Shown: positions 34,064-43,546, counted from the stretch's first letter. The stretch: 64,000 bases of DNA from Mesotoga infera (GCF_900157305.1 NZ_LS974202.1:1798001-1862000), one strand, 5' to 3'. Made by a program: numbers and translations. Notes: generated by a model from the sequence alone, not told the origin.

Positions 34064-35164
34064 ATGTGGAGATACTTTCTACCGACGAGAGTCTTCTCGG
34101 GAAGCGGTGTCCTAAAAATCAACCAGACGGTCTTCAAAGAGAATGGAACGAAAGCCCTCGTAGTTACCGGTAGATCGTCGGCCCGAGTAAGTGGTGCTCT
34201 TGACGATACAATCGAGATTCTCATGAACCTCGACGTGCCTTATGTGCTCTTCGACGGTGTTGAAGAGAATCCATCCTTTGCGACGGTGGAAAAGGGTGGA
34301 AAAATCATGGGTGAAAATGACTGCGATTTCGTTGTAGCTATCGGTGGAGGTAGTCCGCTCGATGCGGCCAAGGCCATCTCGACTCTCAATAAAAACAAGG
34401 GCATAACCTGCGATGACCTTTATCGGGGCGATTCGCTGGCAGCTTTTCCGATAATAGCGATTCCAACAACCTCGGGAACCGGGAGCGAAGTAACACCTTA
34501 CTCGATTCTAACAGACAGCAACGGCACAAAAAGAGGTTTCGGCATGTCATCAACTTTTCCGATCGTTTCCTTTCTGGATGCTAGATATACTCTCACCATG
34601 TCACACGAGGTAACTCTTGCCACCGCTCTGGACGCACTGTCTCATTCGCTTGAGGGGGAAGTTGTCAATAACGGGGACAATCCTCTTGTAAAAATGCTCT
34701 CCGCAGAATCCACCGCAATAATCCATCGTGTTTTGCCTCGTCTGATGAATAGAGAAAACGATCTCACATTGAGAGAGAAAATACAGTACGCAGCCATGCT
34801 TGCAGGCATGGTGATAGCTCATACAGGGACAACAGCCGCTCATGCGGCCGGCTATCCCCTCTCTTCGTTCAAAGGCATCAAACACGGGATTGCCAACGCC
34901 GTGACGATAATAAAGGTATTCGAGAGAATAGCCCAGGCCGATCCCGAAAGAATTGCCAGAGCCATCGAACCTTTTGAAAGTATAGGAGAGCTCGAAGAAT
35001 TCCTTGATAGTTTCGAAGTCCAGAAAATGGTTCCTGCCCTGACCGAAGATGAAGTACAAAGATGGTCGGAACAATCGTCGAAAGCCTCGCACAACAAGAA
35101 AACTCCTGGAAATCTCGACAGAGATTTCTACATAGATCTTTATAGAGGACTGGGTAAGCATTGA
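34064..35164 (+). CDS. Iron-containing alcohol dehydrogenase
   Basis: 366 residues, NAD(P)-dependent group III alcohol dehydrogenase. Nucleotide-binding GGGSPLDAAKAI, the IPTTSGTGSEVTPYS segment, and iron ligands in ALDALSHSLEG, then HAAGYPLSSFKGIKHGIANA. The substrate is not predictable; the family includes butanol, 1,3-propanediol and lactaldehyde dehydrogenases. It overlaps the methyltransferase gene by 4 bp. Confidence 0.93.
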   Translation: MWRYFLPTRVFSGSGVLKINQTVFKENGTKALVVTGRSSARVSGALDDTIEILMNLDVPYVLFDGVEENPSFATVEKGGKIMGENDCDFVVAIGGGSPLDAAKAISTLNKNKGITCDDLYRGDSLAAFPIIAIPTTSGTGSEVTPYSILTDSNGTKRGFGMSSTFPIVSFLDARYTLTMSHEVTLATALDALSHSLEGEVVNNGDNPLVKMLSAESTAIIHRVLPRLMNRENDLTLREKIQYAAMLAGMVIAHTGTTAAHAAGYPLSSFKGIKHGIANAVTIIKVFERIAQADPERIARAIEPFESIGELEEFLDSFEVQKMVPALTEDEVQRWSEQSSKASHNKKTPGNLDRDFYIDLYRGLGKH

Positions 35165-36336
35165 ATTCCGCCGTACTTAAGAGGAACATCAAAAAACGGA
35201 TCTCAATGGGACATCCCTGGATCTACGATAATGAAATCGAAAGATGCGAAACGCCTATCGATGGAAGTCTGGTAGATGTTTTCACTTTCTCTGGCCAGTT
35301 CGTAGGACGCGGTTACTACAACTCGAACTCGATCATACGTATAAGGCTCTTGACGCGTAAGAACGTGTCAATAGACAGAGAATTCTTCAAAGAAAAGTTT
35401 TCCAAGGCTTATCGTTCCAGAGAGTCTCTCCTGCGTAATAGCAACGCGGTACGTATCGTATTCGGAGAGGCTGACGGTTTGCCTGGTCTGATCGTGGACA
35501 AGTTTTCCGATTATCTGGTCGTTCAGTTCAATACCCTTGGAATAAACACTTTCAGGGACGAGATAGTCGAATCGCTCGTTAAACTTTTCAATCCCACGGG
35601 CATCTTTGAGAAGAGTGAGGGTCTGGCATTGAGCAAAGAGGGTCTGGAGCGAAAAGAGGAATGGATACACGGCAAGGGACCGGAATTGATACCCTTCGTA
35701 CTGAACGGCATCAAATTTCTGGCAGACACGAAAGGTCAGAAGACCGGTTTTTTCCTCGATCAGCGTGAAAATGCCCTGAGGCTCTCGTCTATGAGCGGTG
35801 GAGGAAGGGTGATAGACCTATTTTCGTACACGGGGAATTTCGCGCTTCACTGCCTCGCGGGAGGCGCCAGAGCGGCAACGTTAGTCGATGTGTCCCAGAG
35901 AGCGCTGGACGTAGCCAGCGAGAACGCTTCACTTAACGGATGGAAAGACAGATGCACTTTCATCACCGCCAACGCTTTCGATTTTCTACGTGAAAGCGAT
36001 CAATCGTCTTTCGATATAATTGTTATCGATCCTCCCGCAATGGCTAAATCTTCCTCATCTAAGGCAAATGCACTGAGGGGGTACAAGGAACTCAATTTAA
36101 GGGCCATCAAGAGTCTCAGGAGCGGTCGTCTTCTGGCCACTTCGTCATGCACACAGATACTTTCTGAGGAGGAGTGGCAGAGATCGATAAACGATGCCTT
36201 TCAAGACAGCAAGAAACTAGGAATCGTCTCCTTCAGAGGCGGTCAACCTTCCGACCACCCTGAGGTAAGTTCCATATACGAGACGAAGTACCTGAAATTC
36301 CTTATATACAGGGTGTTTGGTATAAACGAATTTTGA
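35161..36336 (+). CDS. Class I SAM-dependent rRNA methyltransferase, RlmI/RlmK-like
   Basis: 391 residues from a TTG overlapping the preceding stop. A PUA-like N-terminal domain (HPWIYDNEIER), a central RNA-binding part, then a Rossmann methyltransferase with DLFSYTGNFALHCLAGGA (SAM motif I) and VIDPPAMAKSS, the motif IV seen in RlmI m5C methyltransferases. It also has the SCTQ motif. Likely modifies a cytosine of 23S rRNA; the exact site is inference. Confidence 0.88.
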   Translation: MNSAVLKRNIKKRISMGHPWIYDNEIERCETPIDGSLVDVFTFSGQFVGRGYYNSNSIIRIRLLTRKNVSIDREFFKEKFSKAYRSRESLLRNSNAVRIVFGEADGLPGLIVDKFSDYLVVQFNTLGINTFRDEIVESLVKLFNPTGIFEKSEGLALSKEGLERKEEWIHGKGPELIPFVLNGIKFLADTKGQKTGFFLDQRENALRLSSMSGGGRVIDLFSYTGNFALHCLAGGARAATLVDVSQRALDVASENASLNGWKDRCTFITANAFDFLRESDQSSFDIIVIDPPAMAKSSSSKANALRGYKELNLRAIKSLRSGRLLATSSCTQILSEEEWQRSINDAFQDSKKLGIVSFRGGQPSDHPEVSSIYETKYLKFLIYRVFGINEF

Positions 36337-36372
36337 ATTTCCTTTTCTTTATGAGCTCTTGTTAACGTACAA

Positions 36373-36381
36373 TGTTATAAT
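36373..36381 (+). promoter_or_regulatory. Extended -10 promoter of minD
   Basis: TGTTATAAT, 33 bp before the minD ATG; no good -35 at 17 bp. It begins the minD-minE-yjbQ operon after a gap of about 80 bp. Confidence 0.5.
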
Positions 36382-36414
36382 TCATAAAAGTCTAACGGCT
36401 GGAGGTTGATAGAA

Positions 36415-37227
36415 ATGGCCAAGGTATTCGTTGTGACTTCCGGAAAAGGGGGAGTCGGTAAAACGACAGTAACGGCCAATATTGGTTGTGCTCTCGCCAA
36501 CAAGGGCGCCAAGGTCTGTCTCATAGACGCCGATATAGGTCTGAAGAACCTTGATATTGCCCTGGGTTTGGAGAACAGGGTTGTTCATACGATACTGGAC
36601 GTTGCGAATGGAAAAGTAACGGCTTCTGAGGCTTTGGTTAGGCATAAACAGATAAAGGGACTGTACCTTCTTGCGGCGTCGCAGATAGCGACCAAGGAAA
36701 TGCTTTCTCCCGAAGATATGAAGAAAATCGTGGCCGAGGTTTATCCGAAGTTCGACTATATCATCGTCGATTCCCCTGCTGGAATCGAAAGAGGCTTCAG
36801 AAATGCTATAGCCGCCGCAGAAAAGGCTTTGGTGGTGACCACCCCGGAGCTTCCAGCCATTACCGATGCGGATAGAGTAATAGGGCTCCTGGAAAACTCA
36901 GGTATGCTAGAGAGCAATATACGCCTTCTGATAAACCGTTTCAAGTTACAGATGGTTAAGCGCGGAGATATGCTCACCAGGGAAGATATACAGGGAAACC
37001 TGGCAATAGACCTCATCGGTATCATACCCGACAGCGACGAGGTAATCGTGGCAACAAACAAGGGCGTTCCGGTCGTACTCAATGGAAATGGTGAGGGGAT
37101 CGGAAGGGTTTTCAACAACATCGCCCAGAGAATAAAAGGGGAAGCGATTCCGGTCGAAAACGACATCCTAGAACAGGGATCCTGGGGATTCTTGGAATTC
37201 CTCAAGCGACTTTTCAGAAGAAACTGA
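36415..37227 (+). CDS. minD: Septum site-determining protein MinD
   Basis: Membrane-cycling ATPase that positions the division site. About 270 residues, with the deviant Walker A motif SGKGGVGKTT, DADIGLKNLD, DSPAGIERGF and a C-terminal amphipathic helix (WGFLEFLKRLFRRN) that binds the membrane. ATG 36415 has GGAGG at the right distance. minE follows at once; minC is not in the window. Confidence 0.96.
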   Translation: MAKVFVVTSGKGGVGKTTVTANIGCALANKGAKVCLIDADIGLKNLDIALGLENRVVHTILDVANGKVTASEALVRHKQIKGLYLLAASQIATKEMLSPEDMKKIVAEVYPKFDYIIVDSPAGIERGFRNAIAAAEKALVVTTPELPAITDADRVIGLLENSGMLESNIRLLINRFKLQMVKRGDMLTREDIQGNLAIDLIGIIPDSDEVIVATNKGVPVVLNGNGEGIGRVFNNIAQRIKGEAIPVENDILEQGSWGFLEFLKRLFRRN

Positions 37228-37243
37228 GAGGGAGTTGAAGCGT

Positions 37244-37519
37244 ATGTTCTTTGGACTTTTCAGAAAAAAGAAGAAGACGGAAGGAAGCAGAAAAGAAGCA
37301 AAGGATAGACTGGAATCGATCACCGGAGGCAGAAGGTACTCTGTACCGGTTCGAGAAGTGATTCCTCAAGAGCTTCTCCAATCAAGCGGCAAGGATATGA
37401 TCTACCAGATAAAGGCCTATGTCGCCGACAAATACAAGGTAAAAGAAGAGAACGTCAAGGTACAGCTCGAAGAGCACAACGGTTATGTTGTGATAATCAC
37501 CAATGTCGTCTTCCACTGA
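37244..37519 (+). CDS. minE: Cell division topological specificity factor MinE
   Basis: About 91 residues. An N-terminal membrane-targeting stretch MFFGLFRKKKK, then EAKDRLESI (contact region for MinD) and a C-terminal topological domain with LLQSSGKDMIYQIKAYVADK and VKVQLEEHNGYVVIITNVV. The sequence is divergent, but the position just after minD and the architecture support MinE. The frame opens at TTG 37235; the ATG at 37244 fits the GAGGGAG better. Confidence 0.82.
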   Translation: MFFGLFRKKKKTEGSRKEAKDRLESITGGRRYSVPVREVIPQELLQSSGKDMIYQIKAYVADKYKVKEENVKVQLEEHNGYVVIITNVVFH

Positions 37520-37522
37520 AAC

Positions 37523-37912
37523 ATGATATATACGATAAAAAGCAGCAAGCGCATAGAATTCATAGACATTACCGATCTGGTTTTCCAGTCTCTCAGAGAA
37601 TCACGCGTCTCTCACGGTGTGGTCAACGTATTCGTTCCCCACACGACAGCTGGCGTAACGATAAACGAAAACTCCGACCCAAGCGTTGTAGAGGATATAA
37701 TTAGCTGGCTGGCCCGCTTAGTGCCGACAAGTGAAGAGTTCAAGCATCTTGAAGGGAACTCAGACGCCCATATCAAAGCTACTCTTGTAGGTTCTTCGGT
37801 AAATATACCGTTCAGCGATAGTGAACTGAATCTCGGAGTCTGGCAGGCCGTATATTTTTGCGAGTTCGACGGCCCGAGGAAGAGGAACGTTGTGGTCTCG
37901 GTGATCGGATAG
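37523..37912 (+). CDS. YjbQ/UPF0047 family protein
   Basis: 129 residues, all in one YjbQ domain: FVPHTTAGVTINENSDPSVVEDI, GNSDAHIKATLVGSSVNIPF and GVWQAVYFCEFDGPR. The conserved His, Asp and Glu residues match the family. In E. coli YjbQ has a weak thiamine phosphate synthase activity; the main role is unknown. It is spaced 3 bp from minE. Confidence 0.93.
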   Translation: MIYTIKSSKRIEFIDITDLVFQSLRESRVSHGVVNVFVPHTTAGVTINENSDPSVVEDIISWLARLVPTSEEFKHLEGNSDAHIKATLVGSSVNIPFSDSELNLGVWQAVYFCEFDGPRKRNVVVSVIG

Positions 37913-37960
37913 GAGTGGCGCGAAAAGACTGGCGCGAAGATTGCATCGAAAGGAGCCTTT

Positions 37961-40717
37961 ATGCAGAAAAGGTCGCTACTTTTCTATGTAGTTTTCATCT
38001 TCGGTTCTTCCCTTTTTGCCATAAAGGGTTTCACCTGGGACATGGGTCTTCCCAAGTTCTATTTCGCTTCGGTCATGATCTCCGTTTTGATTATTCTTCT
38101 GAGTATGAAGGCCGTCCGTTCGCCATGGGAGCTCCCTCTGGCTTTTCCCCAAATTGTTGCGCTGGTACTGGCCGTTTACTCCTGTCTGACTACTTTGTTG
38201 CTCCTTGAAAGCCTTCCGGACGTCTTCCCCGTTTCACTTGGCTACGCCATGAACCTCCTGCTCTTTGTGGTTTTCTCGGTCCTGATCTCCAAGGATTCCG
38301 GAGACAGGCTGCTGATCTTGTTGCAGATTTTCATCTTCGCAGGGCTCGTGATTGCCCTGGATGCTTTATTCGCTTTCTACTCGGGAAAGAGCCTGCTTTG
38401 GGGTACGCAAAGCGCTCCCCTGTCGCGTGGTAATCTGGCCTCGGTGATAGGAAACGTAAACTTCACGACGGATCTGATGGGGATGTTGCTCCTTCCAGTG
38501 GCATTCCTGGTTGTTACGAATAGGCCTGTTTGGAAGCATGAAACCCTTCGCAGAGTGTTTTATCTGGTTATCTTCTCGGTCCTCCTTGTAGTCATTCTAA
38601 TAGGTCAGACGAGATCGGTATATTATTCGGTTATTGGTTCTTTGATTTTCGTTGTTCTATTCTCAACGGTACTCATGATAAGGTTCCGGCCCAGGGGGGT
38701 TTTCACCGCGTTCAGCCCCCTTTTCCTTCTTTTTCTATTGCTGGTTACGGTCGCTATCATATGGGCTTATTCGGGAGATAATTTCCTCACACAGGGAAGC
38801 TTCAGCTTCTCGGAAAGATTAACATACACTTTCGAGGACAGCATTTCCGTAGATTCGCGTCTTCTCCAGTGGGAAGCGGCGCTTGAGCAATGGAAGGGAT
38901 CGAAGATCCTCGGGACCGGCTTTGGTTCCTACAAGTACTTCTCGACAGAGAAGATGGGCGTGGTTCTCGCCAAAAAACCCCAGTATATGTACGCAGCCGG
39001 CCTGAACAGCATAAGGGCGCACAACGAGTACACACAGATACTTGGTGAAACTGGGGTTATTGGTCTGTCGCTAGTCTTTCTTTTTATCCTTTCCATGGCG
39101 ATACACTCCTGGAAGGTTGTATCCATGACAAACTCACCCGAAAACGCTCTCGAGTATCTCTTTCTGGTTTCAGGACTGCTCATACTTTTCATAGATTCGA
39201 TCCTTTCATTTCCAGCCCATCTGATGCCCAATGCTCTTTTCGGGGTTTTTCTCTTCGGTTTCGCCATGAGAAGGGAGTACTACTGTGGCAGAAGACTCAC
39301 CGTAAAATTCGGCGGGGTAGTATCGTTGATCGTGGTTGTTTTCTCGCTTGGTTCTTCTGTGCTGATGAGCAGGAATTTCATCTCGGAAGGACTTTTCACC
39401 AGGGGTTACATAGCCTACAAAAACCTCGAGAACATCAATCCGCAAATACCCGGGCTTGTGGAATCAATTAACAATATAAAGGCAGAGAAGGAACTGTTGC
39501 TGAATTTCACGGGTACCTACACGGCTCTCGCAACAGACACATACGTTAACTCAAGAGAAAACCGTCTGCGCGAAAGGTATCCCGCCGCTCCCGAAAAGCT
39601 CCTTCACGATATGGCCGTTCAGGAACAAGAGCAGGCTTACAAATCTGCTATGTATCGGCTAAATTCAAGGTTGAAGGCTGCTTCCGATACACTTATGAAT
39701 GCCAGGCAAGACGGGAACGAAAACTTCTACAGGGCTCTCAGAAACCTGGCTTTATCTAGAGAACTCTCTCCAGGTCAATACATGGCCGATACGTATTTCG
39801 GTTATCTCTACCTTACCACACAGAGGAAAGAAGATTTCAGGCTCAAGTTTTCCATGAGTCATGGGAATCTCGAAGTAGCATATAGAGAGATCTTCTCAAG
39901 AGAAGACGCTTTCTCGGAATGGCTGAACGACTCCGGTCAGGCCGGCGGTCTTCTGAAAGAGATTTCGCTAGATCATGCGTTCTTGAGGAGCCTTCCGGAC
40001 GCGATATTCCATACAGAAAGCTCGACCGATCTTCAGTCGTTTCTCGAAGGTCTCGATTCAGATCTTTTAATCGATTTTCAACTTTCTCTCGACGCGATCG
40101 ACGCGCTCTTAAGATCGCTTCGCATCGCTCCAGACCTTCAGGTGGTGAGAAACACCGCGAGCCTCCTCTTCAGGGTAATGATCGACTCATCTGGAGTGTC
40201 GGCCGAATTGAAGAAGATCGTTCCGATACTGAAAGACCCCGCCATTTTGAACGGAATAATCGCGGATCTTGTTGATTTGCCGTCTTCCTACAGGGGTGAG
40301 ATGGTCGCGCTTTACGAAACGGCCATCACTAACAGCCCGGGAAGCTGGCTCAAAGACGATCCGAACATCTACGAAGAGTACGCGAGAAACCTTCTCATGG
40401 TTTACGGCGAAGGCGAGCTGACAAAAGTCTTGGAGATCGCGAAGAGCGAGCTATTCGCCTGGAGCTACATGAAGAGTCAGAACGTTGTGCCCGACGGAGT
40501 GCTGAAGGTTCTCCGGTCGTTTAAAGAAGATCTGAAAAGTGAATGGGTAGAGGCTCTGTACGGTGAGGTGGCGTCCTGGTGCAAGGAGAGAGTCGCCTCT
40601 TTGAAAGTGGAGCTGGAGAGCCTCGATATCTCGGACGCTGAAAAGGAAAAGCTGAACAACTTCCTTAAAAGGGCCGATGACTTCATAAAACTGTACGAAT
40701 ATTTTCTGGACGAGTGA
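37961..40717 (+). CDS. O-antigen ligase/polymerase-like protein with a large C-terminal domain
   Basis: 918 residues. About 12 hydrophobic helices cover residues 1-470 and carry the Wzy_C/O-antigen ligase core with SRLLQWEAALEQWKGSKILG and RAHNEYTQILGETGVIGLS. From about 480 on there is no membrane segment, only a helical domain of about 440 residues with TPR-like segments (for example FYRALRNLALSRELSPGQYM) and many Leu/Glu/Lys-rich helices. The first part should polymerise or ligate a surface polysaccharide. The C-terminal part is unassigned; whether it is cytoplasmic or exported is unclear. Confidence 0.83.
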   Translation: MQKRSLLFYVVFIFGSSLFAIKGFTWDMGLPKFYFASVMISVLIILLSMKAVRSPWELPLAFPQIVALVLAVYSCLTTLLLLESLPDVFPVSLGYAMNLLLFVVFSVLISKDSGDRLLILLQIFIFAGLVIALDALFAFYSGKSLLWGTQSAPLSRGNLASVIGNVNFTTDLMGMLLLPVAFLVVTNRPVWKHETLRRVFYLVIFSVLLVVILIGQTRSVYYSVIGSLIFVVLFSTVLMIRFRPRGVFTAFSPLFLLFLLLVTVAIIWAYSGDNFLTQGSFSFSERLTYTFEDSISVDSRLLQWEAALEQWKGSKILGTGFGSYKYFSTEKMGVVLAKKPQYMYAAGLNSIRAHNEYTQILGETGVIGLSLVFLFILSMAIHSWKVVSMTNSPENALEYLFLVSGLLILFIDSILSFPAHLMPNALFGVFLFGFAMRREYYCGRRLTVKFGGVVSLIVVVFSLGSSVLMSRNFISEGLFTRGYIAYKNLENINPQIPGLVESINNIKAEKELLLNFTGTYTALATDTYVNSRENRLRERYPAAPEKLLHDMAVQEQEQAYKSAMYRLNSRLKAASDTLMNARQDGNENFYRALRNLALSRELSPGQYMADTYFGYLYLTTQRKEDFRLKFSMSHGNLEVAYREIFSREDAFSEWLNDSGQAGGLLKEISLDHAFLRSLPDAIFHTESSTDLQSFLEGLDSDLLIDFQLSLDAIDALLRSLRIAPDLQVVRNTASLLFRVMIDSSGVSAELKKIVPILKDPAILNGIIADLVDLPSSYRGEMVALYETAITNSPGSWLKDDPNIYEEYARNLLMVYGEGELTKVLEIAKSELFAWSYMKSQNVVPDGVLKVLRSFKEDLKSEWVEALYGEVASWCKERVASLKVELESLDISDAEKEKLNNFLKRADDFIKLYEYFLDE

Positions 40718-40740
40718 AAAGTCACCAGGACGTAACATAA

Positions 40741-40758
40741 GCAATGTATCTGGCATTG
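40741..40758 (+). other. Small hairpin before sufC
   Basis: GCAATG and CATTGC flank a short loop. No T-run follows, so it is not an intrinsic terminator. An ATG within it opens a 26-codon hydrophobic frame (40745-40825) that runs into sufC; see the findings. Confidence 0.3.
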
Positions 40759-40811
40759 CTGACGTTATTGATCGGACTTATGATAGTAATAGCGATGCCT
40801 GGAGGTATGAG

Positions 40812-41543
40812 ATGCTTGAAGTAAAGGATATAAAGCTGGTTCGCGATGGAAGGGCGATTCTCAATTGTCTGTCCGCGCAGTTCGAAAAGGGAAAGGTTTA
40901 CGCCGTTCTGGGTAACAACGGCGTGGGTAAATCGACGCTTTCGTACGTTTTGATGGGACTGGAATCCCACCGCGATTACGACGGCAGTATAGTGCTGGAT
41001 GGAGTTCGGATAAACGATCTGTCGGTACCCGAAAGGGCAAAAAAAGGCATAACGCTGGGCTGGCAGGAGCCGGCCAGGTTCACCGGGTTGACCGTTAAGG
41101 AATACCTGACCCTCGGTGGAAAGATAAGACTCTCTTCCGAAGAGTTGCTTGAAGTGCTGGCAGTGGTGGGATTGAACGGCGATTACCTCGATCGTTTCGT
41201 TGACGATACCCTTAGCGGAGGCGAGAGAAAACGTATCGAGCTGGCCTCTATAATGATCGTCGACCCTCATGTGGTTATACTGGACGAGCCGGATTCCGGT
41301 ATAGATATAATGTCAATGGAGATGATCGAAAACGTCCTCGAGAAACTGAAAGACAAAGGGACGACCGTCATAATAATCACCCACCGCGAAGAGATAGCGC
41401 GGATGGCCGATGAAGCATACCTTCTCTGTGGCGGGAGAATGCTCGCATCGGGAGAGCCCGAAGAGATAGTCCAGTTTTACAGAAAGCTCTGCGATAAATG
41501 CCAACACATAAACGAGCCCGTCAGAGGAGACATTTCGACATGA
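40812..41543 (+). CDS. sufC: Fe-S assembly ATPase SufC-like
   Basis: ABC-type ATPase of SUF iron-sulfur cluster assembly, 243 residues. Walker A GNNGVGKST, signature LSGGERKRIELASI, Walker B VVILDEPDSGIDI, and switch His in IITHREE. The GERKR form of the signature is typical of SufC. The ATG has GGAGG upstream. It is coupled by an ATGA overlap to a single SufB/D-like partner. Confidence 0.92.
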   Translation: MLEVKDIKLVRDGRAILNCLSAQFEKGKVYAVLGNNGVGKSTLSYVLMGLESHRDYDGSIVLDGVRINDLSVPERAKKGITLGWQEPARFTGLTVKEYLTLGGKIRLSSEELLEVLAVVGLNGDYLDRFVDDTLSGGERKRIELASIMIVDPHVVILDEPDSGIDIMSMEMIENVLEKLKDKGTTVIIITHREEIARMADEAYLLCGGRMLASGEPEEIVQFYRKLCDKCQHINEPVRGDIST

Positions 41544-42496
41544 TCGAGTCCAGTTACGAACGTGAGTTTAAAGCGATAGCGCAAGAATACGAAAGGTCTG
41601 GGGGGAATGTATCGGACTTTCTCAGAAAAGACATAGTGTCGATAATCGTTAGCGGAAACAAGATTATCGGAAGAAACACCGTCGAAGGAGTCCATCTCAG
41701 TGCAAAGGAACTGGATAACGGCGTCGAAGTCTGGCTTGATATAGACGACGGGATCTTAGTTAACAACCCCATCCACCTTTGCACGGGATACTTGAAACCC
41801 GAAGGCGTTCAGACCGTTCTCATTCACAACAGAATCGGCGACGGTTCGAAGGCGAAGTTTATCTCTCACTGTGTTTTCCCGAGTGGAAAGAACTTCACGC
41901 ATTCGATGATCGCGGATACGAATGTCTGTAAAGGGGCGGAGATGCTGTACGAAGATACGCATATGCACAGCAAAGACGGTGGTGTAACTGTCATGGCCAC
42001 TTACAGAACCAGGGTCCAAGAGGGCGGGCGGTTTCAGAACCTCTTCTACCTCACAAAGACTCGCGTGGGCAAACTTTATGTCAAAATGCACGTGGATCTC
42101 GAGAAAAACGCTTCCGCACACGTTGAATCCAAGGTCTATGAAAGGGAAGACGACTATCTGGAGATCGACGAGGAGATCAACCTCAACGGCGAGGGTTCTT
42201 CGGGAATAGCCAAAACCACGGTCTTTGCTACAGATCAGAGCAAGGCCAAGATCATCAACAAGGCTTACGGGAACGCGCCCTTCTCGAGGGGACATATAGA
42301 ATGCAACGAGATAATAAAGGGAGATGCCGTCGAGGTCGGTACTGTGCCGGAACTGTATGTGAAAAACGAAAAAGCTGAGCTGACGCACGAGGCTTCCATC
42401 GGTAGGATCAACGTGAAGCAGATGGAGACGCTCATGTCGAAAGGCCTCAGCGAAGAAGAGGCGACCGATTTGATAATCAAAGGAATGCTCAGATAA
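41540..42496 (+). CDS. SufB/SufD-like scaffold of a two-gene SUF system
   Basis: About 318 residues from the ATG that overlaps the sufC stop, with AGAGGAG upstream; the frame opens earlier, inside sufC. The core beta-helix is recognisable: GRGHIECNEIIKGDAVEV-like (SRGHIECNEIIKGDAVEV), YVKNEKAELTHEASIGRINVKQMETLMSKGLSEEEATDLIIKGML at the C-terminus. It is shorter than SufB (about 470) and SufD (about 400). A one-SufC, one-SufB/D pair corresponds to minimal SUF-like systems described in anaerobes and archaea. A second SUF locus lies at the window's end. Confidence 0.88.
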   Translation: MIESSYEREFKAIAQEYERSGGNVSDFLRKDIVSIIVSGNKIIGRNTVEGVHLSAKELDNGVEVWLDIDDGILVNNPIHLCTGYLKPEGVQTVLIHNRIGDGSKAKFISHCVFPSGKNFTHSMIADTNVCKGAEMLYEDTHMHSKDGGVTVMATYRTRVQEGGRFQNLFYLTKTRVGKLYVKMHVDLEKNASAHVESKVYEREDDYLEIDEEINLNGEGSSGIAKTTVFATDQSKAKIINKAYGNAPFSRGHIECNEIIKGDAVEVGTVPELYVKNEKAELTHEASIGRINVKQMETLMSKGLSEEEATDLIIKGMLR

Positions 42497-42517
42497 AAAG
42501 GACAGGGGGTAGGCGGC

Positions 42518-43546
42518 TTGAAGTATCTTGAAGATTACACGATCAGGAAAATCCTTGAACTGGTGAATATTCCCAGCCCTTCTGGATTCACGGAAAAAAT
42601 AATCGAGTTTGTGGCAAACCAGTTGCGGGAGATGGGTTTTGAGCCACGTAAAACCAGAAAGGGAGCGCTGGTGGTTGAGCTCGGCGGTTCGGGAAATCCG
42701 CTCGTTCTAGCGGTTCATGTCGATACGTTGGGTGCGATGGTGAAGTCTCTGAAATCTAACGGCAGGCTGGAAATAACCAACGTAGGAGGCTTCACCATGA
42801 ACAGCATAGAGAATGAAAACTGCACGATTCACACAAAATCAGGAAAGAATTACACCGGAACCATACAAAGCCTTGCACCGTCTGTACATGTCTTCGATAA
42901 CGCCAGAACGCTGGAGCGAAAGATGTCAAACATGGAGATAAGGGTCGATGAAGAGGTCTCCTGCCGGTCCGATCTCGAGAAGCTTGGAATAGAGGCCGGG
43001 GATTTCATTTCTTTCGATCCCAGAGCCGTAGTTACCGACAGTGGTTTCATAAAGACCAGACATCTCGACGACAAGGCAAGCGCAGCCATTCTGATGAGCC
43101 TGGCCAGAAAGGTCTCCACCGGAGAGCTGGAATGCGGTCGGAAGGTCTACCTCTTTTTCTCTAACTACGAGGAGGTCGGACACGGTGCTTCGGCTGCGAT
43201 GCCTGAAGACTCTGAGGAGATAATATCTGTCGATATGGGCGCAGTGGGCGACACGCTAAATACAGACGAATATGTGGTTTCCATCTGTGCCAAAGATTCC
43301 GGCGGTCCCTACGATGGCGAGACAGTGAAAAAACTCATCGATGCCGCCAAAAGGGCCGGTGCCGATTATAGGGTAGATATCTATCCCTTCTATGGATCGG
43401 ACGTCGAAGCGTCGTTACGTGCCGGATACGATGTCAGGTTCGGACTACTGGGACCGGGCGTCGAAGCGTCGCACGGCTACGAGAGAACTCACTACAAAGC
43501 CATCGATAACACACTGAAGTTACTTCAAGAGTACATAAAAAAATGA
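42518..43546 (+). CDS. M42 family metallopeptidase (glutamyl/leucyl aminopeptidase type)
   Basis: 342 residues from a TTG with GGGGG upstream. Co-catalytic zinc sites: AVHVDTLGAMV (first His and Asp), RHLDDKASAAIL (bridging Asp), NYEEVGHGAS (catalytic Glu pair), VDMGAVGD, and the C-terminal ASHGYERTHYKAID. M42 peptidases form dodecameric TET particles that trim peptides. This may act with the peptide importer further on, but the genes are not linked. A strong terminator follows directly. Confidence 0.93.
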   Translation: MKYLEDYTIRKILELVNIPSPSGFTEKIIEFVANQLREMGFEPRKTRKGALVVELGGSGNPLVLAVHVDTLGAMVKSLKSNGRLEITNVGGFTMNSIENENCTIHTKSGKNYTGTIQSLAPSVHVFDNARTLERKMSNMEIRVDEEVSCRSDLEKLGIEAGDFISFDPRAVVTDSGFIKTRHLDDKASAAILMSLARKVSTGELECGRKVYLFFSNYEEVGHGASAAMPEDSEEIISVDMGAVGDTLNTDEYVVSICAKDSGGPYDGETVKKLIDAAKRAGADYRVDIYPFYGSDVEASLRAGYDVRFGLLGPGVEASHGYERTHYKAIDNTLKLLQEYIKK

